A stretch of DNA of 64,000 nt from assembly GCF_000715075.1 (NCBI RefSeq), contig NC_134103.1, forward strand, positions 71,735,519-71,799,518. Direction: 5' to 3'. Both the position numbers and the translations under genes were made by a program. Under the pieces are notes generated by a model. The model had not been told where the DNA came from and did not search any database. It saw nothing but the letters and a program-made list of their open reading frames with translations. Origin of the DNA: Nicotiana tabacum (Eukaryota > Streptophyta > Magnoliopsida > Solanales > Solanaceae). How positions within the stretch are numbered: the first letter of the stretch is position 1; every line of letters starts with the position of its first letter. Shown here piece after piece: positions 11,524-23,876 of the stretch.

Positions 11524-11941
11524 TTGGTTACATGGGCTCTCATATCAGTCAGTCGTCGTCATTCAATTATTTTCAAGATTCTACTAGCAATGCGTGTGAG
11601 GCAATATTGAGGAAAGAGATAGAGGAGCGTATTAGGGAAGAAATTATTGCTGAAGAAGTTGCTCGAAGGCGTATGTTGGAATTAGAAGTAAGAAGAGAGC
11701 TTATGATGGAAGCAATGTTGAGAGGAGATAGATTTGCTTCATTCAGTAGTTTTTCCCCAAGTCTTCCATTATTGAAGCAATATGCTGAAGAGAAGTTGGG
11801 AATGAGTGTCTCTGTATCTGAACCAGGTGCTAGACATCAAGACATGGAACATACTTCAGATGTCATGCCTTTTAAGAACCGTGCTGTGGAACTCAACGTT
11901 TCAACATTGAAGCATGTTCTTGTTCCAAAGAACCAGAGTGC
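11524..11941 (+). pseudogene. Host exon fragment, Arg/Glu-rich coiled-coil protein (longest copy)
   Basis: A pyrimidine-rich stretch ending TTTTTATAG supplies an acceptor. The ATG at 11,532 opens about 136 codons without a stop before the LTR at 11,942. Residues about 20-60 are a highly charged helix (REIEERIREEII-EEVARRR-LELEVRREL), then a Ser/Phe-rich stretch (FASFSSFSPSLP) and a Glu/His-rich tail. The helix resembles the N-terminal region of plant U1-type zinc-finger/RNA-binding proteins, but no zinc finger is present. The downstream part of the gene is lost to the LTR insertion. Copies at 357/3,714 and (inverted) 34,892 are shorter. This one keeps the best frame. It is probably a captured or duplicated gene fragment and not an active gene. 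Confidence 0.5.
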
Positions 11942-14547
11942 TATCACGACCCAAAATCTCACTTGTCGTGATGGCGCCTATCTCAATACTAGACAAGCCG
12001 ACAATCTCAAAGAACTCTCATATCTTTTATGTTTTAAAAAAACAAAATGATTTAATTCAGCGAAAGAAAATTTACAAATACATATATAAACACTCCTAAA
12101 ATCCGATGTCACTGAGTACATGAGCATCTAATATGAATAGAAGTCTAGAAATACGGTCCATAATAGTTTGAGACTAAATGCAGTAAATAAGAAGATAATG
12201 AAGGAGACGCAAGTTCTGCGAAACACAGCAGCTACCTATGAATCTTCGAAAAGTCAACCGTGCGAAAGAATCAACACCCGCTATATCCGGGAATACTTGG
12301 TTTTGCACACGAAGTGCAGGGTATAGTATGAGTACAACCAACTCAGTAAGTAACAACAATAAATAAGGAACTGAAGATAGTGACGAGCTATACAGTTATA
12401 GTTCACTTTCAGTAATTCTTGCAAAGAATAGACATGTTTCCAAATCTGGTAGTTTAAGTCAAATCAATTTTATACTGTTCAAGTTCATGTAATCCGGATA
12501 TAAAAATCTTTCAGAGAATTTCACAACAATGACAGATAGCAACTAAGTGCAACAACAAATGAAAAGCAAGTATAGCCTATCAGGGCAACAGTCACTCAAC
12601 TCATCACAACAGCTTAACCACTCGGCTCTCAGCCCTCAGCACTCATACTCAATGGGTACCCGCTCTCACTGGGGGTGTACAGACTCATGAGGGGCTCCTA
12701 TAGCCCAAGCGCTATAATCTGCACTAACAACTCACGTGTTGTACGGACAACTCACGTGCCATAGTATAAGTATCTAGATCCGCACGGATAACTCACGTGC
12801 TATAGTATAATATAAGGTTCCGCACGGACAACTCATGTGCTATAGTATAATATAAGGATCCACACAGACAACTCACGTGCTGCACGGAAAACTCACGTGC
12901 TATAGTATAATATCTCACAATCAGGCCCTCGGCCTCACTCAGTCATAAATCTCTCCTGTCTCCCGGGCTCTCAATAATCATGATAATCAGCCCAAACAAC
13001 AATAATATGATACATCAACAATGAACAATAGAGACTGAGATAAAATAAATAAATGAAATGTGGCTGAGTACAAAATAACAATTTAGCAGATAATTCAACA
13101 TGTACATGACCTCTGTGGGTCCCAACAGTACCAACATATAGCCTAAACATGGTTTCTAACATGACTTATAGTCAAATTTCCACAACACAAGAGAGCACAT
13201 AGCTAACAACAAATTATTCAACTTTACAATTTCCACGGAACGGACTACGTCACAATCCCCTCGGTGCACGCCCACACGCCCGTCACCTAGCATGTGCGTC
13301 ACCTCCAAAATAATCACACGACACAAAATCCAGGGTTTCATACCCTCATGACCAGATTTATAACTATTACTTACCTCAAACCGTCAAATTCTTATTCTGC
13401 TAAGCCTTTGCCTCGTGAATTGGCCTCCAAACGCCTCGAATCTAGCCATAAGTAATTCGATTCAGTCAATAAACTTTATTGGAATTAATTCCATAAGAAA
13501 ATGCTAATTTTTCCATAAAACTCCAAATTTTAGCTCAAAAATCGCTCATAGGGCCCACATCTTGGAATCAGGCGAAACGCCCAAAATTCGATAACCCATT
13601 CCATTACGATTCCAACCATACCGGTTTCACTCAAATCCAACACTGAATCGATACCAAAATCTCAAAAGTTCATTTCTGTGAGATTCCTAAAATCTTCCCA
13701 AATTTCAATCTCAAAACACTAATTAAAGGGTGAAAACAAATGATGAATTCGTGTAATCTAACCATAATTGAGTTAAGAACACTAACCCCGATGTTTTCTC
13801 TGAAAATCTCCCAAAAATCGCCTCTTCCCAAGCTCCAATTTGACAAAAATGGAAAATGGGACAAAGTCCCCTACTTTATAACTTACAGTTCTGTCCAGGC
13901 CTTTGGCCTTCAGTTTTCTGCCTTCGGCTATTTAAGTCTAAATTTTGATCCGTTAACCTCCCTGACACAAACCATATATGAATTTCAATCATAAAACACG
14001 CTACAGACCTGCTCACGCACTCAAAAACTGAAAAGAGGTCATCTTAACCCGATATTGACCATGGTCAAACTCCCAAATTTCGTAACCTTACTAGTCTCTC
14101 AACCAATGATGTTCCAAAAAACAAATACACCCAAGCCCCTCGGGACCCGTCAAAGCATACTAACAAGTCCTAAAATGTCATACGAACTTAGTCGAAGCCT
14201 CGAATCACATCAAACAACGCTAAAACCACGAATCGCACCTCATCTCAAGCCTAATGAACTTTGAACTTTCAAATTCTATATCTTGTACCAAAATACATCA
14301 AATCAATCCGGAATGACTTCATATTTTACACACAAATCATAAATTATATAATGAAGCTATTCCAATTTCCAGAATCGGATTCTAACCTCGATATCCAAAA
14401 GTCAACTCCCTGGTCAAACTTCCCAAAAATTTAACTTTTGGCGTTTCAAGCCTAACTCTACTACGGACCTCTAAAAAAATTTCAGACACGCTTCTAAGTC
14501 CAAAATCACCATACGGAGCTATTGGAATCATCATAATTAAATTACGT
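11942..14547 (-). mobile_element. LTR family C, minus strand, truncated at its 5' end
   Basis: The complement of the LTR 3' end (...GGGTCGTGATA) starts at 11,942, right after the host exon. The body matches 61,430-64,000 throughout, including the CACGTG array, GAGGTAAGT (complement 13,369-13,377) and ATTCCAATAGC. Homology stops near 14,547, about 220 bp short of the LTR 5' terminus, where a family D LTR begins. No target duplication can be tested because the 5' end is missing. Confidence 0.75.
12720..12910 (-). repeat. GCACGTGAGTTGTCCGTGC array with repeated G-boxes
   Basis: Short units carry CACGTG or one-base variants followed by AGTTGTCCGTG (minus strand), separated by TATTATACTATAG spacers. 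The same array is at 63,118-63,265 in the family C LTR at the window end. CACGTG is the G-box core bound by plant bHLH/bZIP factors. Whether it acts here is unknown. Confidence 0.7.
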
Positions 14548-16605
14548 AAATATCCTCACAAATCAGGCCCCCCGGCCTCACTCAGTCATAAACCTCTCAA
14601 GCCACTCGGGCATTTCAGTAAAAACAGGGTGCTCAGCCCAAAACAACATTTATATGCATCAAAATCGAGTAATAAAACTGAGTTATGCAGTAAACAGGTA
14701 TAACCATGACTGAATATAGATTTTCAATCGAAAACAGTGAGAGGATAATAAGAAAAGGCCCATAAGGGTCCAAACAACACTAGCACAAGGCCCAAACATG
14801 GCATTCAACCCAATTTACAGAAACTCTTTCTAAAACATATAAGTGTCATATAATTTCAACAAAATATGCAACTTTACAGTTGCTACAGGGCAGACCAAGT
14901 CACAATCCCCAACAGTGCACGCCCACATGCCCGTCACCTAGCATGTGCGTCACTTCAAAATAGTAGAATGATACGAAATCCGGGGTTTCATACCCTCAGG
15001 ACTTAGATTTACAATGGTTACTTACCTCAAATCGGTCAAATCTCTACCCCGAAATGCTCTTGCCTCTAGACTCGGCCTTCAAATGCTCTGAATCTATTCA
15101 CATTCAGTACAATACCATCAATATACGGTAATGGAATGAATTCCACAAGAAAAACTATCAAATTAGCCCAAAACACGAAATTGGCTGAAACCTGGCCCCC
15201 GGGCCCACGTCTCGAAATCCAAAAAATTTACAAAACTAGGAAACCCATTCAGTTACGAGTCAAACCATACCAAAATTGTCAAAATCCGACTTCGAATCGA
15301 CATTCAACTCTCAAAACTCATTTTATGAAGTTTCTACTATTTTCCCTAATTTTCCACCCAAAAGTACTAATCAAATGATGAAATCAGTGATATATTCATG
15401 TACATTAACCAAATCCAAGTTAGAATCACTTACCCCGATGAATTTCTTGAAAAACCCTCGAAAATTCGCCACAAACCGAGCTCCCTAGGTCCTAAATGTG
15501 AAATAATGCCCTAAACCCCGTTTATATAGTGCACTCTCTGATCTCCATTATGCTGACCGCGAAAATCCAGGCGCGTCCGCTAAAATCCAACCCCCGCGGT
15601 CGCGAAAAAGTAGCGTTGTCCGCGCTTCTGGTGGCTGTAGTGATAGACTTTAGTATTTTGGCCATACCTTTCTCTACAGATGTCGAAATGATGATTTTTT
15701 TAGCTTTCTGGAAACTAGACACAAAGAGCTACAACTTTTGATTTTAAATCATCTCAAAATTCTTTGTAAATCAAAAGATATAGGCTTCCGAAGTCGGACC
15801 AGTGAATCTGTAGATCTGCCCTGGAGCGCCTCCACTACCAAATTTACGCGGACCGCGCCCCCTCCTCCGCCCTCAACGGAATTTTGCCGCCCTCAACGGA
15901 ATTTTTGCCGCCCTCAGCGAAATGTTAAGCACCAGAACCATGCCTCAGTTCCGGTACTGCCCAGACTCGCTCAAAACTCACCCGAGGCCCCCAGGACCTC
16001 AACCAAACATACCAACCAATCCTAAAACACCATACGAACTTAGTCGAACATTCGAATCACTCAAAATAATATCAAAACACCAAATTACCCTCAGATTCAA
16101 GCCTAAGAACTTCTAAATTTCTAAATTCGGCATCTGATGCCGAAACCAACCAAACCACGTCTGAATGACCTCAAATTTTGCACACACGTCACAAACGACA
16201 CTACGAACCTATTCCAACTTCCAGAATTCTATTCCGACCCCGATATCAAATTTCCCACTGCCGACCGAAATCTTCGAAATTCCAACTTTCGCCAATTCAA
16301 GCCTAATTCTACTACAGACCACCAAATCACATTTCGGGCGCGCTCCTTACTCCAAAATCACCTAACGAAGCTAATGGAACCATCAGAATTCCAATTTGAG
16401 GTCAAATGCTAAAAAGTCAAACTTGGTCAACTCTCCAAATTTAAAGCTTCAACAATGAAATTCTTTCTTCCAATTCGATTCTGAAATACCTGCAAACCAA
16501 AAACCGATGATTCACACAAGTCAAAGTACATCATATGGAGCTACTCATTCCCTCAAATAACTGAGCGAATTGCAAATATTCAAAACGATCGATCGGATCG
16601 TTACA
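14548..16605 (-). mobile_element. LTR family D, minus strand, 3' part missing
   Basis: On the minus strand it starts TGTAACGATCCGATCG at 16,605 and shares the general framework of families B and C (CCGAAATTTTGCACA-type block, GAGGTAAGT complement at 15,020-15,028, GTGACGGGCATGTGGGC). Its cassette (15,535-15,930) uses CGCGGACCGCG and CCGCCCTCAACGG motifs. It inserted into the flank of the MITE half after GGATCAA. The corresponding uninterrupted flank is at 56,465-56,480. Confidence 0.7.
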
Positions 16606-16989
16606 TTGATCCAACTCATTTGGGGACTAAAAGCTTGTTTGGATGGTTGTCACATATCGTTTCATAATGTATCGTATCGTATTATATTATATTGTACTGT
16701 ATTGTTTGATGAATACAATGTTTGGATAGATTGTATCGTTTGCCATAGTTTCGTGATATCATGCACCAGCAATATGAAGAATAAACTTGTACTATTATAA
16801 AGAAAAATTATGATACGAGGTAAAATTATTATATAAAAGGTAGGATAAATGATGAAATAAAATTATTAATAATAATGAAGGGTGAGATGAGAGAAAGAGA
16901 CAAGATAACGATGCGACCACACCAAATCAGTCATTACATAAAGTGGCACATTTCATCGTTACGTAATGACGGACTTAACGATACGATAT
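16606..16989 (-). mobile_element. Half of a hAT-like MITE (inverted copy of 56,100-56,470)
   Basis: It contains TGTTTGGATGGTTGTCACAT and alternating TATCGTATCGTATTAT-type AT-rich repeats, as in the common Solanaceae MITEs ending CAACCATCCAAACA. Only one terminus is present, because the Tat LTR lies inside the element. The same half-MITE next to the same LTR end occurs at 56,100-56,470, which shows segmental duplication and not two separate insertions. Confidence 0.55.
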
Positions 16990-17872
16990 TATAGACAATA
17001 AATTGCGTTGAAAAAATAAAATCAAGACCGAAAATATCGCAACAATTGTAGTATTTTATTTCAAATATTTGAGTGTTACAATCTCTATGAATCCTCTGAT
17101 TCTACTTTTTCAATATAAATTCAAGGGCCTTTGAGGTTGATCTTGAATTTGAATTTGATTTATCCGTCGCGAACGCTTTGATTGTTGCCACGAATTTTAT
17201 CACGAACAAGTAGCCTTGATCTTGAACGCCTTGCATTTGATTTGACTTCGTTCTTGATTTTGACTACTTGAAATTTGTGTTGAAATGCTTGAATGCTTGA
17301 ACACTTGCAGTTTGCAGAGAATTATGAACTTTCATCCACGAGCTCCCTTGTGTCTTCTTGTTTTAACTTCTAGTGTGTTTTCTGGGTTATGAAGACCCCC
17401 TTTTATAGTTGTGGAAGGGAAGATTTATGATAAGAACAAACTCTTTCCGACCAATCAAATTGAAGTGTGACATGGCCGCATTTGATTGGTCAGAACATAT
17501 CATTTGCACATGTGGCGCGATTTCATTGGCCTTTTAATGTGACTTGGCATGCCTTGTCATTTTGACACATGGCATGATTCTATTGGTTCTTCTACTTGAC
17601 TTGGCGCGCGACGTCATTTGATACGTGACACTAAACTGGACCTCTAGCAAGATGACATCTTGGGCTTAATGAAGTGGGCCCATCACTTTAGCCCAATTAA
17701 ATGGGTTAGTCAATGGATTAAGACTTATTTATTTAATCCATATATGTTTGACTTATATAATTAATCCAATTATATTAGCTCAATAAATTTATTTGAACTA
17801 ATATATCTTGAATTTAAAATATAGTCCAAATTATTTTACGAATTTAATTTCAATAAAATTTATATGCCTACA
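16990..17872 (-). mobile_element. 3' LTR of a Tat-lineage element, minus strand copy
   Basis: The minus strand reads TGTAGGCATATAAATT...TTGTCTATA (terminal CA changed to TA), 883 bp, matching 55,234-56,099. It carries TATAAAAG (complement about 17,401-17,408) and several ACGTG/CCAAT-like motifs. The polypurine tract GAAGTAGGGGCATT precedes it (complement about 17,873-17,888). Confidence 0.8.
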
Positions 17873-19177
17873 AATGCCCCTACTTCAAGACTTGTTGAGA
17901 TATAGACATATCGCACTTAAGACAAGAATTGAAGTATTACGAAGACACCAAATAAGATGAATTTGGACCCCAAATTTATTAGCCTGGGCAATTTGTCTGT
18001 AATGAAAAGAACCTGGCAGTTGTTTGAAATGATTCTTCTTTTGCTTAAAATAGAAATGCATTTTCTTTATGAAGACAAAGAAAAGCCACGTAAGCTTGAA
18101 ACTCTGGCATTTGAACTTCAACTTTGCCAATGATATTCACGTTTGCTAACTGGAACAATGATTGCATGTGACCACTTTTTTTTTGCATTTGAAATTCTTA
18201 CTTATTAACCTTTGGAGTCACATACAGATACTCCTTTATTACATAGTTTAATGTAGAACATTTTGTAGTTCGACTCTAAACCAAATTGCTTTGGTCGACT
18301 TCTATTCAAACACGGATTAATCAAGCTACGGAGTACATATCGGAAAGAGCCGCCTCCTTTAACATGATCCCACATCGGATCAAACTTCTTTATGCCATCC
18401 TTTTGACCCCTATATATACCATACATCCTTCATGGTATTAGTACCAATTTCAGTACTAATTCTAGCGTTTGTAAATTATTTTGAGTCTATTTTTAATGAC
18501 TTGGAGGCATTGACGCGAATGTAATTTTTTCTTCTTTTCTTGTGCTTTCTTCTTTGTTTAACTTTGTTGTTTCTTTTTTTCTTTTTAGAATTAACTTTGT
18601 AAAACTATGAAATCCTTTATAAGTTCGAGACGAAGACCTTTAAAATTTTATGATGAAGACCTTTAAAATTTATAGCAGAAATTCATAAAAGTTCGTGATG
18701 AAGACCTTTAAAATTTATGGCAGAAACCCATAAAAGTTCGCACAAATATCCTTAAAAGCTCGTGGTCAAGATCTTTAAAAGTCCACAGTGAAGACCTTTA
18801 AAAGTTTGCGGTGGAGACCTTTAAAAGTACGCGATGAAGACTTTTAAAAATTCGTGGCGAAAACCCTTAAAAGTTTGCATAAATATCCTTAAAAGCTCGT
18901 GGTCAAGATCTTTAAAAGTTCAAAGTGAAGACCTTTAAAAGTTCGCGGTAAATACCTTTAAAAGCACGCAATGAAGACTCTTAAAAATTCATGGTAGAAA
19001 TTTTTAAAAAATCAGCAGTAGGGACTCTTTAAAGTTTGTCACGAACACTTTCACAAGCATCTTTAAAAGTTCGAAACATACGCCTTTTAAAAGTTCGGAA
19101 CGAAAACCTTAAAAATCCGAATGCCTTTAAAAGTTCGAGACGAACACCTTTAAAAGTTCACAACGAAAATCTTTAAA
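17873..19177 (-). mobile_element. Tat element 3' UTR remnant with TTTAAAG repeat array
   Basis: This is the inverted copy of 53,880-55,233. It includes a 73-codon frame (18,205-18,426) and, at 18,600-19,177, an array of about 33-bp units built on GAACTTTTAAAGGTNTTCG. The array runs directly into the MADS exon at 19,177/19,178, so the junction lies inside the repeat. The coding part of the Tat element is absent from this copy. Confidence 0.75.
18205..18426 (-). CDS. Small ORF of unknown function in Tat 3' UTR (73 codons)
   Basis: I do not recognise the protein. It is an open frame starting ATGTATGGTATATATAGG, rich in Lys, Gly and Phe, with no signal peptide, membrane segment or known motif. 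Its start codon overlaps a TATA-box-like TATATATA, which makes translation doubtful. The inverted copy at 54,682-54,903 keeps the same length and differs at three residues. By eye I count five base differences in 222, three of them changing an amino acid. That pattern shows a recent duplication and gives no sign of purifying selection. It may be only a chance frame in the retrotransposon leader or tail. Confidence 0.25.
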   Translation of the reverse strand: MYGIYRGQKDGIKKFDPMWDHVKGGGSFRYVLRSLINPCLNRSRPKQFGLESNYKMFYIKLCNKGVSVCDSKG

Positions 19178-19373
19178 AGTGGCCAAAGGAGTAAACGTTT
19201 TTTGTAGGGGAGAAAACTATAATGGCAATTTCAACTCCACACAGTGTACATAGGTCACTAGCTTTCTTGAAAAGTCCCGAACGACGTTTGGAGAAGGTAA
19301 CTTGGAGGTGATTCTTCATCTCTATTTTTGCAATTTTTATCTTTTTCCTTCCCATGCTAGGCTGTTTTGCCAT
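19178..19373 (-). pseudogene. AGL62-like: Truncated type I MADS-box exon (AGL62-like), copy 1
   Basis: Minus-strand ATG at 19,373 (context TCTAGACATGGCAAAAC). The frame contains a MADS domain from about residue 8: [17 protein letters not shown]-like [35 protein letters not shown], then VYSFGH. After GH it runs into the Tat repeat array and stops at once, so only about 66 residues of a roughly 205-residue protein remain. Unlike copy 2 (58,076) it has no extra A in the homopolymer, so the MADS domain itself is in frame. About 320 bp of shared upstream DNA (19,374-19,703) includes TTTAAATAG as a possible TATA box. It would give a DNA-binding and dimerisation domain without the C-terminal region if expressed. 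Confidence 0.75.
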
Positions 19374-19703
19374 GTCTAGAACTATAAAAACAAAGACAAT
19401 TGTTCTTACAAAATAATGCAATAGACCAATTGTGTGGATTGAGTGTAAACATGTACTTCTATTTAAAGTGGGTTTGGAGTTTAATCAAGTTTTTGCTACT
19501 ATGTTTTTTTTACATAACTCATTTATGTATTGATTTGGGAGTTATAATATCTTAGCGTCTTAATGCATGGATAAAGGGAAACTGAATGCACCTTAGTTGG
19601 CATATTATCATGTAATATTCAATATTCCTCATAGAAGTCAACAATATATTACAAATATTTTCCTCATATGAGTCAAGAATTTATTCAATATATACCATAA
19701 TCC

Positions 19704-20390
19704 GTAACGACCCGACTTCTCATTTTAAGAATTTAAGCCTCGCCTGGCGGCATAAGGCCCTGAGTAGCTTCTTATTATGTGTATTGACTTGCGTGCGTGG
19801 TTAAATTCAGTTACCGGATGATTCTGAGTGATTTGGGACACTTGGTCTCCAAAACGGAAGCTTAAGTCTTAGGATTTTTACCGTAGTCGAAATTGTCTAA
19901 ATACGACACCGGAATGGAATTTTGATGATGTCAATAGCTCCGTATGGTGATTATGGACTTAGGAACGTGTCCAAAAAATTATTTGGAGGTCTGTAGTGGA
20001 ATTTGACTTGAAATGGTGAAAGGTAAATTTTTGGGAAGTTTGACCGGGGAGTTGACTTTTTGATATCGGGGCCGGAATCCGATTCTAAAAATTAAAATAC
20101 CTTCGTTATGTCAATTATGACTTGTGTGCAAAATTTGAAGTCATTCCAGATTGATTTGATGTGTTTCGGCACAAGATATAGAAATTAAAAATTCAAAATT
20201 CATTAGGCTTGAATTGGGGTATAATTCGTGGCTTTGATGTTGTTTGATATGATTTGAGGCCTCGAGCAGGTTCGTGTTATGCATTGGGACTGGTTGGTAT
20301 GATTGGACGGGGTCCCGAAGGCCTTGGGTTTGATTCGGGGTGGTTCCGGACCAAATTTGGGTGTTATAATCACCGTGGGAGCCTTCACAA
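19704..20390 (+). mobile_element. LTR fragment, plus strand (family C-like 5' part)
   Basis: It begins (T/C)GTAACGACCCGAC, followed by the shared framework (ATTTTGATGATGTCAATAGCTC, GTGCAAAATTTGAAGTCATTCC, GGCTTGAATTGGGGTA). It ends near 20,390, so only the first 0.7 kb of the LTR is present. It abuts the MADS upstream copy at 19,703. Confidence 0.65.
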
Positions 20391-21254
20391 TTTATTTTAA
20401 AGAAAATATTTTTTCCGAAATAGCATCCCGCGTTTTAGCCATCCTTATCACACTACATGACTTCTAGTAGATTTTCCTATTAGCCACGCGTATCAAGCCA
20501 CCCTTATCTCACCACATGCGTTTCAACACCCAAACCTTATACCACCGCATGCGTATCAATATCACAATTTGCACCTCAAGTGCCCAAATATTTCAATTTG
20601 CCAAAATAAATCAACAACAATATTTTTTCATGATAAAGAGCTCACGGCTCCATCACAATTAGTACGAAAATCTCACAAAATATTCAGCAAATATAATAAT
20701 TCACAAATTTACTACCTTGTTTTAAATATCAAATTTGTAAATGTAAAATACTTTATTTTTAATAATATTTAAAATTAAAAAAATTCCACCTTTAATTAAT
20801 ACACCGAATAAAAGAAATCAAGTTTCAGCTAACAGGTAAAAATAATTAGCAGGAGAAGGTCAAGCAAATTTAAAGTATATAAATCAAATCAATGATGGAG
20901 AATATAACAAGATTTAATAATTTAATTAATATGCAATAGTAATATACACAATTTAAAAACATAATCTTTTATATTTAGCCCGTATACACACTCGTCACCT
21001 CGTGTACACGACTTTCATCACATTACAATTATCACATTAATACCAATTCTAGGGGAAATTTCCCCCACACAAGGTTAGACAAGTTACTTACCTCGACTTG
21101 ATCTAATTTAATCACGTAGTATGCCTTTTTCTCGATTTTTCGACTGTGATCGACTCGTATCTAGTCATAATTAATTCGATACAGTCAACAAAAATTATAG
21201 AATCAATTCCATAAGAAAATACTATATTTTTCAATAAAATTCATAGAATCAATT
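20391..21254 (-). mobile_element. LTR-derived fragment, minus strand, unclassified
   Basis: It holds the complement of the GAGGTAAGT motif (21,086-21,094), the GTGTACACGAGGTGACGAG box and a repeat of CACCGCATGCGTATCA-like units (20,470-20,560). These place it in the shared LTR framework, read on the minus strand. Neither LTR terminus is present. No gene is seen. Confidence 0.5.
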
Positions 21255-23094
21255 AATTCCGAGGTCCTTAGCTCGAGATATGAAATTTTGATGAAAAATT
21301 AAAAGTTTGAAAGCTTAATGATTTTTAAGAATTTACTGATATTGGATTTATTGACACCGGATCCGTATTTTAGTTCTGGAGTTCGGTATAGGTCCACTAT
21401 AATATTTATGACTTTTCTGCCAAATTTGGTGAGAAACGAAGTTGATTTGACGTGATTCGGACGTCCGGTTGTGAAAGTAAAAGTTTTAAAGATTTCTTGA
21501 AAAATTCCTTTGATTTGGTGTCCGATTCGTAGTTCTAGGTATTATTTTGGCGATCTGATCGCACGAGCAAGTTCGTATGATGTTTTAAGACTTGTGTGCA
21601 TATATGGTTTGGAACCCTGAGGGCTCGGGTGTAATTCGGATCAGGATCGGCATATTTTGGAACCATGAAACTGATGATCCTGCTGCTACTGGTTTCCTTC
21701 TATGCGATCGCGTGACTGTGTCTGCGATCGCGAAGGCTTAATTGTCACGGATGGAATTTGTACTATGCGATCGCATAGTGAGGTCCGCGATCGCACAGTG
21801 ACAGCAGGCAAAGCACCGCGAATGCGAGGGCCAAGCCGCGTTCGCGTAGAAGGAATGAAGCAGAAGTTGAAGCACAAAATTTGTACTACGCGATCGCACA
21901 ATGATGTCCGCAGTCGCGGAAGGCTAAGAAATTGTGCTTCGCGTTCGCGAGAGCACTGCCGCGTTCGCGAGAGCACTGCCGCGTTCACGTAGAGAAAAAG
22001 CTGGACAGCCAAAAATGTGCTTCGCGATCGCGGAGCATGGTACGCGATCGTATAAGGTAAAATCTAGGCAAATAGAACTTAAGTTCTAAAAATGGGATTT
22101 CGTCCCATTTTCAACCATTTTCTATTTTTGAGCTCGGGTAAGGAGATTCTTGGGCTATTTTCACTGAAAAATATTGGGTAAGTGTTTCTTATCCTATATT
22201 GATTATATTTCATGATTCCATACTTCTTTATATCATGAATCCGTGAAAATTTGGGAGAAAATCGGATTTTTATTAAATCTTTCAAAAACGAAAATTTAAG
22301 ATTTGAATGTCCATTTGACATCGGAATTTGATAATTTTTGTATGGTTGGACTCGTCTCGAAATGGGTGTTCGTATTTCGTAAGTTTTTCTGAGATTTGAG
22401 ATGTGGACCCCACTATCAATTTTTAAAGTGAATTTTGGATTTTATCCGAAAAAATTAGTAAATTCATATGGAATTAATTCCTACGATTTGTATTGAGTAT
22501 ATCAAATTGTTTGTGAATATGTATGAAGCTTTTGGAGTCAAATTTAAAAGGAAAAGCCGTGGTCGAGTAATTGATTGAAATTGCAAAGCGAGATAAGTGT
22601 CGTGGTTAACCTTGACTTGAGGGAATAAAACCCTTAAATTATTTGTTATGTGAAATGCATGTGAACGACGTATAGGCGAGGCGACGAGTATCTATACGTC
22701 GTCAAATTAATTATTTGCATAATTATTTAAAAATCATAAATTTTTCTAAGATACGAATTAATTGTTATGATAATTGTTTCTCTCATATTCTTTGTCAAAT
22801 ATTAATTCTTGAATTCTTGCGATAATTGTTACATGCTATTTGATTTATGTGTCTTAATTGTTATTTGACATTTAGCATACTAAATATTAAACTGCCTATT
22901 TTCTCCATGATTTTTACAATTAATTGCTAATTGCCATTATTTGTACATAAATAAATTATAATTATTGTATGCCTTGATGCTTAATAGTTTCCCATTGGAC
23001 GTGGTATTTATTGAAATAATATTTATTACATTTATGAGTTGTTTAAAGTTATATTGGGGGAACGGGTTGCACGCCGCAACGGAAATGAAAGTAA

Positions 23095-23171
<77 letters not shown>

Positions 23172-23876
23172 GGGATCGGATTGCACGCCGCAACAGACTT
23201 ATTTAAAAGTCTCTATTGGGGGATCGGATTGCACGCCGCAACAGACTTATTAAAAAGTCTATATATTGGGGGATCGGATTGCACGCCGCAATAGACTTAT
23301 TTAAAAATACATATTGGGGGATCGGATTGCACGCCGCAACAGACTTATTTAAACGTCTATATTGGGGGATCGGATTGCACGCTGCAACAGACTTATTAAA
23401 AAGTCCATATATTGGGGGATCGGATTGCACGCCACAACTGACTTATTTAAAAGTCTATATATATACTTGATTAAAATAAATATATTGGAGGGTTGAAAAT
23501 GAATATATTGTGGGAACGGGTTGCACGCTACAATGGAAATTGGATGAAATAATAATTGGTTATGACTGCTGAGTTGGCTTCAACTATTAGAAATGAGTTA
23601 CCTGATTTAATTCTATTATTGTGGTTATTACTATTATTGCGTATAGGTTAATGTAAGTGACCTGCCTTAGCCTCGTCACTACTTCGTCAAGGTTAGGCTC
23701 GGAACTTACCAGTACATGGGGTCGGTTGTACTGATACTACATTCTGCACTTCTTGTGCAGATTTCGGAGTTGGTCCCAGCTGCGTACCATAGACTTGCTC
23801 GGATTTCAGCTACCAGAGGAGACTTGAGGTATAACTGCACGGCGGCCGCAGTTCTGAAGTCCCCATCTACTTTACT
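21255..23876 (+). mobile_element. 5' LTR of element A (truncated at both ends)
   Basis: It is homologous to 29,405-32,000 and to the solo LTR at 438-3,713. The first about 275 bp (LTR terminus) and the last about 370 bp, including the primer binding site, are missing. Internal landmarks are the GCGATCGC cassette (21,700-22,060), GAGATAAGT (22,590-22,598, one change from GAGGTAAGT), an (AC)n(AT)n microsatellite (about 23,094-23,168), six units of the about 50-bp array, and CTGCACTTCTTGTGCAG (about 23,746-23,762), which can form a hairpin. Loss of the PBS alone would prevent replication. Confidence 0.8.

Noticed and set aside
16570..16800. 76-codon frame, and the similar minus-strand frame at 56,283-56,477
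   Set aside because: They are translations of the AT-rich MITE half. No coding signature.
23016..23170. Promoter or Z-DNA element at the (AC)n(AT)n tract
   Set aside because: It is an ordinary microsatellite at the edge of a tandem array, with a different length in each LTR copy.
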